NCBI GenBank assembly: GCA_022361315.1
Contig: JAKSBB010000418.1
Location: 1-18,074 of the forward strand
Source: Desulfobacterales bacterium
Lineage (GTDB): Bacteria; Desulfobacterota; Desulfobacteria; Desulfobacterales; Desulfobacteraceae
Direction: 5' to 3'
DNA: 18,074 bases
Below the pieces are notes generated by a model. That model made no database searches, was not told the DNA's origin, and saw only the letters and a program-made list of their open reading frames with translations. Below, in pieces: positions 7,277-14,471 of the stretch. Position 1 is the first letter of the stretch. Each line of letters begins with the position of its first letter. The position numbers were made by a program, and so were the translations under genes.

Positions 7277-9088
7277 ATGGCACAATCCATTGCAGACAGA
7301 CGGGATCAGGAATTTGTTCTTCATGAAATGCTTTCAGCTTCAGATCTGGCTGAGTACGAGGTGTTTGAAGATTTTAACAAGAAGACCATGGACATGGTGG
7401 TCAAAGAAGCCAGAAACCTAGCCGTTAAGGAAATTCTCCCCACCAATAAGGAAGGGGATGAACAGGGATGCAAATTAGAGGACGGTAAAGTTATTGTACC
7501 CGAATCCTTCCACAGGGTGTACGACCTGTTTTGCGAAGGCGAGTGGGTGGCGGTGTGTGATGACCCGGATTACGGCGGCCAGGGAATGCCTAGGGTACTT
7601 GCCACAGCAGCCGGAGAGCTGTTTACCGGTGCCAACTGCGCCTTTCTGATGTATCCCGGTCTGACCCACGGTGCCGGCAAACTCGTTGAGGAATTCGGTA
7701 CTGAAGAACAAAAGGCCACCTATCTAAAAAATCTTTACACCGGTAAATGGGCAGGGACCATGTGTCTGACAGAACCGGAAGCCGGTTCCGATGTCGGCAA
7801 TCTCACCACCACTGCCGTTAAAAACGATGACGGCACCTACACCATTACCGGCAACAAAATCTTCATCTCCGGCGGAGACCAGGACATTACCGAAAACATC
7901 ATTCATCCGGTTTTGGCAAGGATCGAAGGTGCACCGGCCGGCACCAAAGGCATCTCTCTTTTCCTGGTACCCAAGTATCGTGTAAACGATGACGGTAGCA
8001 TCGGTGAGTTCAACGATGTCACCTGTACCGGACTCGAAGAAAAAATGGGTATCCACGGCAATGCTACGGCCTCCCTGTCATTCGGTTCCAAGGGCAATTG
8101 CATCGGAGAACTGCTGGGTGAAGAAAACAAGGGCATGAAGGCCATGTTCGTCATGATGAATGAGGCCCGCCTGGGTGTGGCCATGCAGGGCTTCGGTTTT
8201 GCCACAGCTTCATACATCAATGCAGTGAATTACGCCAAAGACAGGGTTCAGGGCGTTGACCTGACAAAAATATTCGAGGCAGAACCCAAACCCGTAGCGA
8301 TTATCAATCATCCGGACGTCAAACGTCAGCTCATGATGATGAAATCATACGTGGACAGTATGCGCGGCCTCCTCTACTACACAGCCCTCTGCTTTGACAA
8401 AGCCAAAGTGGCCGAGACTGATGAGGAAAAAGATAAATGGGAAGGCCTGATTGAACTGCTGACCCCAATCACTAAGGCGTACAACACAGACCGCTCCTTT
8501 GAAGTCTGCGTCCAGGGAGTCCAGATCTACGGCGGGTACGGATTTATTCAGGAATATCCCCAGGAACAATTGATGCGTGATTGCAAGATTACGTCCATCT
8601 ATGAAGGAACCAACGGTATCCAGTCCATGGACCTTCTGGGCCGTAAACTGGGTCTGAAAAAAGGAAAGCCCTTCATGGACCTGCTCACGGAAATGAACGT
8701 GACCATCGCAGCAGCCAAGGAAATCGAAACGCTGTCACCCCTTGCCACAAAATTAGAACTGGCCGTAAACAAACTGGGTGAAGTGGCCATGCACATGGGC
8801 ATGACTGCCATGTCTGAAAAAGTTCTGGATGCCTTTGCCATGTCCAACCCCTTCCTTGACGTATGCGGTGATGTCTGCATGGCCTGGATTGAGCTGTGGA
8901 GAGCTGTGGTTGCCCAGCCGAAAATTGAAAAGGCCAAGAAAAAAGACGTGGCCTTCTACCAGGGCCAGGTTAAAACAGCGGAATACTTTATCTCCTGGAT
9001 ACTGCCTGCCACCATGGGCAAAATGGAAGCGCTGCAGGGGAATATTCCGGCCATCATGGAAATGCCGGATGCGGCATTTGCCGGTTAG
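7277..9088 (+). CDS. Large acyl-CoA dehydrogenase (about 600 residues, with C-terminal extension)
   Basis: FAD-dependent enzyme that oxidises an acyl-CoA to the trans-2-enoyl-CoA, the first step of beta-oxidation. It has 603 residues, the length of the subgroup that adds an N-terminal helix pair and a C-terminal domain to the usual 380-residue core. MCLTEPEAGSDVG (about residues 156-168) is the FAD and substrate signature. YGGYGFIQEYPQEQLMRD followed by IYEGTNGIQ places Glu443 at the catalytic base position used by medium-chain enzymes. The region after about residue 470 is the helical extension of this subgroup. GGGAG lies 11 bases before the ATG, a rather long spacing. Chain-length preference cannot be read. 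It is probably controlled by the TetR gene just upstream, and a bidirectional terminator lies about 140 bases downstream. Confidence 0.9.
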   Translation: MAQSIADRRDQEFVLHEMLSASDLAEYEVFEDFNKKTMDMVVKEARNLAVKEILPTNKEGDEQGCKLEDGKVIVPESFHRVYDLFCEGEWVAVCDDPDYGGQGMPRVLATAAGELFTGANCAFLMYPGLTHGAGKLVEEFGTEEQKATYLKNLYTGKWAGTMCLTEPEAGSDVGNLTTTAVKNDDGTYTITGNKIFISGGDQDITENIIHPVLARIEGAPAGTKGISLFLVPKYRVNDDGSIGEFNDVTCTGLEEKMGIHGNATASLSFGSKGNCIGELLGEENKGMKAMFVMMNEARLGVAMQGFGFATASYINAVNYAKDRVQGVDLTKIFEAEPKPVAIINHPDVKRQLMMMKSYVDSMRGLLYYTALCFDKAKVAETDEEKDKWEGLIELLTPITKAYNTDRSFEVCVQGVQIYGGYGFIQEYPQEQLMRDCKITSIYEGTNGIQSMDLLGRKLGLKKGKPFMDLLTEMNVTIAAAKEIETLSPLATKLELAVNKLGEVAMHMGMTAMSEKVLDAFAMSNPFLDVCGDVCMAWIELWRAVVAQPKIEKAKKKDVAFYQGQVKTAEYFISWILPATMGKMEALQGNIPAIMEMPDAAFAG

Positions 9089-9113
9089 TTCGTGAAAATA
9101 GGCAAATAAAAAT

Positions 9114-9222
9114 CCGGATCAGTGTTGCTGCTGTTGAAATTGAACTGAAGTTGGACTGAAACTGGTGTTATCCAGGGTTGCGCTGAAGCTGAGCTGATGT
9201 TGAAACGGAACCATTGATCCGG
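9114..9222. repeat. Non-coding element: five degenerate 11-bp repeats inside an inverted repeat
   Basis: CCGGATCA (9114-9121) and TGATCCGG (9215-9222) are perfect inverted copies bounding 109 bases. Between them are 11-base units close to CTGAAGTTGGA: TTGAAATTGAA (9134-9144), CTGAAGTTGGA (9145-9155) and CTGAAACTGGT (9156-9166) in direct tandem. After a 16-base gap come CTGAAGCTGAG (9183-9193) and CTGATGTTGAA (9194-9204). The unit length is not a multiple of three and no credible ORF was recognised here. It lies in the 3' region between two convergent genes. It may be a small dispersed repeat or a structured 3' UTR; nothing recognised matches it. Confidence 0.55.
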
Positions 9223-9228
9223 TAATAA

Positions 9229-9260
9229 AAAAGGGCAGGGGAGTCATCTCCTGCCCTTTT
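9229..9260. terminator. Bidirectional terminator between acyl-CoA dehydrogenase and fabG-like gene
   Basis: AAAAGGGCAGG (9229-9239) pairs with CCTGCCCTTTT (9250-9260), with two further AG/CT pairs possible past a two-base bulge. T runs follow on both strands: TTTT on the plus strand and six T on the minus strand. It therefore can end the acyl-CoA dehydrogenase transcript and the fabG transcript, which converge here. Confidence 0.82.
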
Positions 9261-9291
9261 CATATACGTTATGTCCATAGGTTTTCGGTGA

Positions 9292-10041
9292 TCAGCAGAT
9301 CCCGCCGTTTATCCCGATCACCTGCCCCGTGATATATGCCGCTTCAGGCGTGCAGAGAAAGGCAACCGTGGCGGCAACTTCCTCAGGTTTTCCGAGACGG
9401 CCGGCCGGTACGGTCTGGGCGATTTGCTCCAATTGTTTTTCGGGCAGATCATCGGTCATCTCCGTTTCGATGAATCCCGGTGCCACTGCGTTCACCGTAA
9501 TGCTTCTGGAGGCAATCTCACGGGCCAGGGCCTTGGTGGCTCCGATCAGCCCGGCCTTAGAGGCCGAGTAATTCACCTGGCCGGCCTGCCCGGTCTGCCC
9601 GGAGGTGGAGGTAATGTTGATGATCCGACCTTTCCGCTTGGACAGCATCTTTTTAACCACCGGTTTGGTTACATTGTAAAAGCCGGTCAAGTTGGTCTCA
9701 AGGACATCCTGCCAGCTGTCCGGTTTCATCATCACCATGAGCATGTCCTTTTTGATTCCGGCATTGTTCACCAGGATATCAATGACGCCTTTTTCTTTGA
9801 TAACCTTTTTGACCGCGGTATTCACCGCATCGGCATCCGTCACATCAAAGGGGAGAAGTGCCCCGTCTCCGCCGTTGGCTTTCACGGCAGCCAGGGTTTC
9901 CAGTGCAGCAGTTTCGTTGGATTGGAAGTTGATATATACGAATCGGCCCGATGCGGCCAGGCTGACGGCGATGGCACGGCCTATGCCGCGGCTGGCGCCG
10001 GTAATGAGTGCCGTTTCCTGTGGGGTGATATCTGTGGTCAT
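9292..10041 (-). CDS. fabG: 3-oxoacyl-ACP reductase FabG-like short-chain dehydrogenase
   Basis: NAD(P)H-dependent short-chain dehydrogenase of 249 residues, the normal length. It carries the Rossmann motif TGASRGIG (residues 14-21), NNAG (92-95), Asn117, and the catalytic Ser145-Tyr158-Lys162 set in INITSTSGQTGQAGQVNYSASKAG-type context. It also has the GFIETEMTDDLPE substrate-loop segment and the family ending GQVIGINGG. FabG reduces 3-oxoacyl-ACP in fatty acid synthesis. Here no other fab gene is adjacent, so a 3-hydroxyacyl-CoA or specialised reductase role is possible and the symbol is by similarity only. AAGGAG sits five bases before the ATG. It follows the VOC gene after 45 bases, so the two are probably co-transcribed, and it ends at the shared bidirectional terminator. 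Confidence 0.82.
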   Translation of the reverse strand: MTTDITPQETALITGASRGIGRAIAVSLAASGRFVYINFQSNETAALETLAAVKANGGDGALLPFDVTDADAVNTAVKKVIKEKGVIDILVNNAGIKKDMLMVMMKPDSWQDVLETNLTGFYNVTKPVVKKMLSKRKGRIINITSTSGQTGQAGQVNYSASKAGLIGATKALAREIASRSITVNAVAPGFIETEMTDDLPEKQLEQIAQTVPAGRLGKPEEVAATVAFLCTPEAAYITGQVIGINGGIC

Positions 10042-10086
10042 GGGGACTCCTTAAGATCCGCTTGTCAGCGCATATAAATAATAACT

Positions 10087-10476
10087 TTAATTTTCTTTTG
10101 AATGGGTAATGAGGTTCAGGCTTGTCCCTTGCGGATCTTTGATGACACAAAAACGGCCCATGTTTGGTATATCGGTTGGTGCAAGAACAACCTTTCCCCC
10201 CAGTTCTTGGACTTTTTTGGCGGCTGCATCAACATCATCGACAGTGATATACGGATCCCAGAGCGGGGGAACCTCATCGGGAACGAATTCATCTTTCAGC
10301 ATCATACCACCGATAAACTCTCCTTCATTGTGAATTACTATGTAAGGATTGCCGTTTATATTCTTTGTCTCTGTAAAAGTCCACCCCAGCAAATCGCCGT
10401 AAAAAGTTATTGCAGAATCTAAATCCGTTGTTAAAAGTTCATGTAAACTGAATGCACCGTGTTTTTTTTCTGCCAT
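10087..10476 (-). CDS. VOC superfamily (glyoxalase/bleomycin-resistance fold) protein
   Basis: Single-domain vicinal-oxygen-chelate protein of 129 residues made of two beta-alpha-beta3 modules. The first module shows FSLHELLTTDLDSAITFYGDLLGW, a pattern common in the CFP32-like subgroup, with His12 in the usual metal position. The second shows PYITVDDVDAAAKKVQELGG and the closing strand RFCVIKDPQGTSLNLI. The closing strand has Asn where a metal-binding Glu or Gln is often found, so metal-dependent catalysis is uncertain. Substrate and reaction are unknown; lactoylglutathione lyase labels for such proteins are usually over-specific. AAGGAG precedes the start at about eight bases. It is the first gene of a likely two-gene unit with the fabG-like reductase. 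Confidence 0.82.
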   Translation of the reverse strand: MAEKKHGAFSLHELLTTDLDSAITFYGDLLGWTFTETKNINGNPYIVIHNEGEFIGGMMLKDEFVPDEVPPLWDPYITVDDVDAAAKKVQELGGKVVLAPTDIPNMGRFCVIKDPQGTSLNLITHSKEN

Positions 10477-10619
10477 TTGGCCTCTCCTTAGATGGGTTTA
10501 TTATGATAATCAGATGAATTTCAGAATAGTGGAGATAATCATTCCTGGAAGGAAAAATCAATAGGTGTGTTGATCTGTGATAGAATTTCGTATTTAAGAC
10601 TTTAAAGTCAGTCTGATAG

Positions 10620-10651
10620 AAAAAAGGCCCTGATGCCAAAGCATCAGGGCC
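10620..10651 (-). terminator. Intrinsic terminator of the ilv-cimA-leuA operon
   Basis: On the minus strand GGCCCTGATGC and GCATCAGGGCC form a perfect 11-bp stem with a four-base loop (TTTG), followed directly by six T. It lies about 75 bases after the leuA stop codon and closes the long branched-chain amino acid operon. Confidence 0.9.
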
Positions 10652-10727
10652 ACTGGAGATTTTCCCGGATCATCTAAGCTGATTTAAATGGAATGATCGG
10701 TCGGGTAATCTCCTTATCTTCATGCAC

Positions 10728-12272
10728 CTAAACTGTGACCTGTTCAGCCGGGGGATGTTCCTTCATGTACTCCAGGCGGTTCAGGCCGTTGATGTAGGCC
10801 AGGGCGGAAGCCGTAATGATATCGGGATCAGCGCCTTTACCCAGAGCCACCATGCCGTCCTCCTTCAGGCGAACGGTTACCTCGCCCTGGGCATCGGTGC
10901 CTTCGGTGAGGGCGGATATGGTGAACCGCAACAGTTCGGACTTGGTGCCGGTGAGTTTGGAAATGATGTTATACACCGCATCGATGGGACCGGAGCCTTC
11001 GGTGGCCCCCTGGACCGGCCGTCCGTTGATGTTGAGCTGGACCGAAGCTGTGGGGAATACTGTATTCCCGGACAGCACATGGATATACTCCAGGCAGAAG
11101 ACTTCGCTGGATCTGAGAACCCCTTCGTTGATCAGGGCTTCGATATCCTCGTCAAGTATGGTCTTTTTCTTGTCCGCCAGGTTTTTAAACTTTTTGAAAA
11201 CAACGTTCAGCTCATCATCGGAGAGGTTGTATCCCATCTGTGTGATATGGGCGTTCAGTGCGTGGCGGCCGGAGTGCTTGCCCAGCACCAGGCTGTTCTT
11301 GGATATCCCCACGGTTTCAGGTTTCATGATCTCATAGGTCATGGGGTTCTTCAGCACACCGTCCTGGTGGATGCCGGCTTCATGGGCAAAGGCATTGGCA
11401 CCGACAATGGCGCGGTTCGGCTGTACCAGAATGCCGGTGATCATGGATACCAGGCGGGACGTGGGGTAAATCCGGGTGGTATCGATACCTGTGGTATGGG
11501 GAAAGAAGTTGGGCCGTGTATTCAGGGACATCACCACCTCTTCCATGGAGGTGTTGCCAGCGCGCTCGCCGATACCGTTGATGGTGACTTCCACCTGGCG
11601 GGCACCGTTTGAAATGGCGGCCAGCGTATTGGAGGTGGCCAGGCCCAGATCGTTGTGGCAATGAACGGAAAGAACGGCCTTATCGATATTGGACACATTT
11701 TCCATGACGTATTTTACCAACTCCCCGAACTCTTCGGGGATGGCATACCCCACGGTATCCGGCAGGTTGACGGTGGTGGCACCGGCATCAATCACGGATT
11801 CGAAAACCGTACACAGAAAATCCTTGTCCGACCGGGAACCGTCTTCAGCGGAAAACTCAACGTTGTCCGTAAAAGATTTGGCAAGTTCAACGGAAGCCAC
11901 AGCCTGCTTGAGCACGTCGGCCGGTTCCATCTGAAGTTTATACTTCATGTGGAGTTCGGAGGTGGCAATAAAGGTGTGGATTCTGGGATTCGCCGCATCT
12001 TTGACCGCATCCCAGCCCCGTCTGATATCATCCTCGTTGGCACGGCACAGGGCCGCCACAGAAGATTTTTTCAGGGTCTCGGCAATGGCTTTTACCGACT
12101 CGTAATCCCCCACGGAAGCTGCGGGAAAACCAGCTTCTATAACATCTACCCCCAGGGCCTCGAGCTGGGTGGCGATCCTCAGTTTTTCCGCCTGGTTCAT
12201 ACTGGCCCCGGGGGACTGCTCGCCGTCCCGTAAGGTGGTATCAAACACGATAATCCGTCTGTCGTCGTTCAT
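10728..12272 (-). CDS. leuA: 2-isopropylmalate synthase
   Basis: Condenses 2-oxoisovalerate with acetyl-CoA to 2-isopropylmalate, the first committed step of leucine synthesis, in the cytoplasm. It has 514 residues, normal for the bacterial LeuA type. The N-terminal TIM barrel begins with VFDTTLRDGEQSPGASM, where Asp16 is a metal ligand. His204 and His206 (HCHNDLGLATSNTL) and the Asn of NGIGERAGN complete the divalent-metal site known for the family. From about residue 390 the C-terminal LeuA dimer domain, site of leucine feedback, is present (ASVQLNINGRPVQGATEGSG). AGGGGAAG lies just before the ATG. The gene is last in the operon, 49 bases after cimA, with a terminator downstream. The GEQSP signature and length separate it from the paralogous citramalate synthase next to it. 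Confidence 0.95.
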   Translation of the reverse strand: MNDDRRIIVFDTTLRDGEQSPGASMNQAEKLRIATQLEALGVDVIEAGFPAASVGDYESVKAIAETLKKSSVAALCRANEDDIRRGWDAVKDAANPRIHTFIATSELHMKYKLQMEPADVLKQAVASVELAKSFTDNVEFSAEDGSRSDKDFLCTVFESVIDAGATTVNLPDTVGYAIPEEFGELVKYVMENVSNIDKAVLSVHCHNDLGLATSNTLAAISNGARQVEVTINGIGERAGNTSMEEVVMSLNTRPNFFPHTTGIDTTRIYPTSRLVSMITGILVQPNRAIVGANAFAHEAGIHQDGVLKNPMTYEIMKPETVGISKNSLVLGKHSGRHALNAHITQMGYNLSDDELNVVFKKFKNLADKKKTILDEDIEALINEGVLRSSEVFCLEYIHVLSGNTVFPTASVQLNINGRPVQGATEGSGPIDAVYNIISKLTGTKSELLRFTISALTEGTDAQGEVTVRLKEDGMVALGKGADPDIITASALAYINGLNRLEYMKEHPPAEQVTV

Positions 12273-12321
12273 TTCTCTTCCCCTATATATAAAAAATCAT
12301 TTTGCAGTTTATAGCGCCGGA

Positions 12322-13959
12322 TTAACCGGCATTTGCCTTTTCCCGCCCGGCTTCTTTCGCCGCCTTCTTTTCATCCAGGGACAATTTGTATTGGAAACTG
12401 TCCTTCAGGGCCTGCCATGAGGCCTCGATAATATCCTCGGACACGCCGACGGTTGAGAATATATTATCGGTATCTCTGGATTCGATGAGAACCCGGACCC
12501 GGGCGTCGGTGCCGTCGGAACCGTCAATAACACGAACCTTAAAGTCAACCAGGTGCATGTCGTTGACACTGGGATAAACAAAGGAAAGGGCTTTTCTCAG
12601 GGCGTTATCCAATGCGGAAACCGGACCATCACCTTCGGCCGAGGTAATCTCGGTTTTATCTCCCATGCGTACCTTGATCATGGCATGGGAGTAACAGGGT
12701 CTTTCCCTGTCTTTTTCCACCACAACCCGGAAAGATTCCAGGGAGAAGTTGGGATGATATTGTCCGGTCAGTTTTTCCATGAGCAGTTTGAGAGACCCTT
12801 CGGCCGCATCAAACTCAAATCCGTCATTCTCCATATCTTTGATGGCATTGACGATGGATGCCTTTTTCCGCTCATCATTGCCGAGATCCACGCCCAGTTC
12901 CTCAGCCTTGTAGGCAATGTTGCTTTTGCCGGACTGCTCGGAGACCAGTACCCGTCTGCGGTTGCCCACAAGTTCCGGATCCATGTGCTCATAGGCCGCC
13001 GGATTTTTCATAATGGCGGACACATGAACCCCGCCCTTATGGGCAAAGGCGGATTTCCCGACGAATGGCCGGCTGCTCACCGGTGGTACGTTTGCGGTTT
13101 CGGACACGAACCTGGAAAGGTTCTGCAATTTGGCCAGGTTTTCCGGACTGATGCAGTCCCGGTTCATTTTCTGGGAAAGGATGGGGATAATGGCGGTAAG
13201 ATCGGCGTTGCCGCATCGTTCCCCGTATCCGTTGATGGTACCCTGAACCATGGTGGCACCGGCATGCACCGCGTTGATACTGTTGGCCACGGCCATGGCA
13301 CAGTCGTTGTGGGTGTGAATCCCGAAGATCAACCCGTCCCGTTCCCCGAAATGTGCAATGGTCTCCCGGGTGATGGTATCGATGTCACAGGGGAGGCATC
13401 CGCCGTTGGTGTCACAGAGCACCAGACAGCAGGTTCCTCCTTCCACGGCCGCTTCAAGGGTGGCAAGGGCGTAGTCTTTATTGGCCTTGTAGCCATCGTA
13501 AAAATGTTCGGCGTCGTAGATGACCTCCCGGCCGTGATCCAGAAGGTAAGCGACGCTTTCCCGGATCATGGCCAGGTTTTCATCCAGGGTATTGGACATG
13601 ATGGATTCCACATGAAGATCCCAGGTTTTACCGAAGATTGTGACGGCAGGGGCGCCGCACTCCAGCAGCGCCTGGATGTTGCCGTCTTCCTCGCAGGTTT
13701 TGCCCTGGCGCCGGGTGGAACCGAAGGCCGAGATCTTGGCGTTTTTAAACTCCTGATCCCTTACCAATTCGAAAAAGGCCTGGGCACCGGGATTGGAACC
13801 GGGCCATCCCCCCTCAATGTAGTGGATGCCGGCCTCATCCATCCGGATGGCCATTTTCAGTTTATCCTCCGGGGAGAAGAAGATGTTTTCACCCTGCATC
13901 CCGTCCCTGAGGGTGGTGTCGTAGAGGATGGCTTTTTTCTTTTCCATAGTGGTTTCCAT
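12322..13959 (-). CDS. cimA: (R)-citramalate synthase
   Basis: Condenses pyruvate with acetyl-CoA to (R)-citramalate, which leads via 2-oxobutanoate to isoleucine without threonine deaminase. It has 545 residues. The barrel begins ILYDTTLRDGMQGENIFFS, followed by IHYIEGGWPGSNP, which distinguishes the CimA/LeuA2 group from LeuA. His215 and His217 (GIHTHNDCAMAVAN) and NGYGERCGNADL form the metal site. The C-terminal dimer/allosteric domain covers about residues 400-530 (LVDFKVRVIDGSDGTDARVRV), and a Lys/Ala-rich tail ends the protein. The first ATG is two bases after the ilvN stop. A second in-frame ATG at 13947 has GGAA seven bases upstream and may be the true start, shortening the protein by four residues. 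The tight spacing suggests translational coupling to ilvN. Confidence 0.9.
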   Translation of the reverse strand: METTMEKKKAILYDTTLRDGMQGENIFFSPEDKLKMAIRMDEAGIHYIEGGWPGSNPGAQAFFELVRDQEFKNAKISAFGSTRRQGKTCEEDGNIQALLECGAPAVTIFGKTWDLHVESIMSNTLDENLAMIRESVAYLLDHGREVIYDAEHFYDGYKANKDYALATLEAAVEGGTCCLVLCDTNGGCLPCDIDTITRETIAHFGERDGLIFGIHTHNDCAMAVANSINAVHAGATMVQGTINGYGERCGNADLTAIIPILSQKMNRDCISPENLAKLQNLSRFVSETANVPPVSSRPFVGKSAFAHKGGVHVSAIMKNPAAYEHMDPELVGNRRRVLVSEQSGKSNIAYKAEELGVDLGNDERKKASIVNAIKDMENDGFEFDAAEGSLKLLMEKLTGQYHPNFSLESFRVVVEKDRERPCYSHAMIKVRMGDKTEITSAEGDGPVSALDNALRKALSFVYPSVNDMHLVDFKVRVIDGSDGTDARVRVLIESRDTDNIFSTVGVSEDIIEASWQALKDSFQYKLSLDEKKAAKEAGREKANAG

Positions 13960-13961
13960 GG

Positions 13962-14456
13962 TTATTTTTTCCCGTTTTCCCTTCCCAGGGCAATGGCACC
14001 GGTGGAGGCAATTTCAACGATACCCATGGGCTTCATCAACCGCATGAAGGCATCAATTTTGCCGGAATCCCCGGAGATTTCAACCACAAAATGGGCGTGG
14101 CCCACGTCAACGATTTTAGAACGGAAAATATCAACAATCCGCATGATCTCGGCCCGCTTTTCACTCTTGGCATGTACTTTTATCAGGGCCAGTTGCCGTT
14201 CAACGTATTTTTTCTCGGTGAGGTCATTTACCGTGATGACGTTGATGAGCTTGTGGAGCTGTTTCTTGATCTGCTCAATGGTCTGGGCATCGCAATAGGT
14301 GACCATGGTGATGATGGAAACGTTGGGGTCCGTGGTTTTTGCCACGGAGAGGGAGTCGATGTTGAATCCCCGGCCTGAAAAAAGCCCTGAGATCCTGGAC
14401 AGCACTCCGGGTTCATTGTCTACAAGTATGGAGAGTAAGTATCTGTTGGTGTCCAT
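13962..14456 (-). CDS. ilvN: Acetolactate synthase, small (regulatory) subunit
   Basis: Regulatory subunit of acetohydroxyacid synthase; it activates the large subunit and confers valine feedback inhibition. It has 164 residues, the length of the IlvH-type subunit with two domains. The N-terminal ACT domain spans residues 4-80: YLLSILVDNEPGVLSRISGL with GRGFNIDSLSVAKT, and NVSIITMVTYCD. The C-terminal domain from about residue 85 contains LALIKVHAKSEKRAEIMRIV and FVVEISGDSGKIDAFMRLMK. The symbol ilvN or ilvH is a matter of convention. AAAGGAAAA lies upstream of the ATG. It follows ilvB after 15 bases and is nearly fused to cimA. Confidence 0.94.
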   Translation of the reverse strand: MDTNRYLLSILVDNEPGVLSRISGLFSGRGFNIDSLSVAKTTDPNVSIITMVTYCDAQTIEQIKKQLHKLINVITVNDLTEKKYVERQLALIKVHAKSEKRAEIMRIVDIFRSKIVDVGHAHFVVEISGDSGKIDAFMRLMKPMGIVEIASTGAIALGRENGKK

Positions 14457-14471
14457 GTGGTCTTTTCCTTT

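Noticed and set aside
9134..9204. CRISPR-like array
   Set aside because: The units are 11 bases, degenerate and mostly without spacers. No cas genes are nearby.
10722..12233. Long plus-strand frames opposite leuA
   Set aside because: Antisense shadows of a well-conserved gene, with no plausible ribosome-binding site or family resemblance.
12322..12338. Small hairpin GCCGG/CCGGC at the cimA stop as an internal terminator
   Set aside because: Only five base pairs with no T run, and leuA follows with its own good ribosome-binding site, so it is unlikely to end transcription.
12553..14298. A 581-residue open frame on the plus strand
   Set aside because: It is fully antisense to cimA and ilvN, which are unambiguous. 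Its translation is low-complexity Gly/His/Val-rich text without a recognisable domain, typical of a shadow frame.
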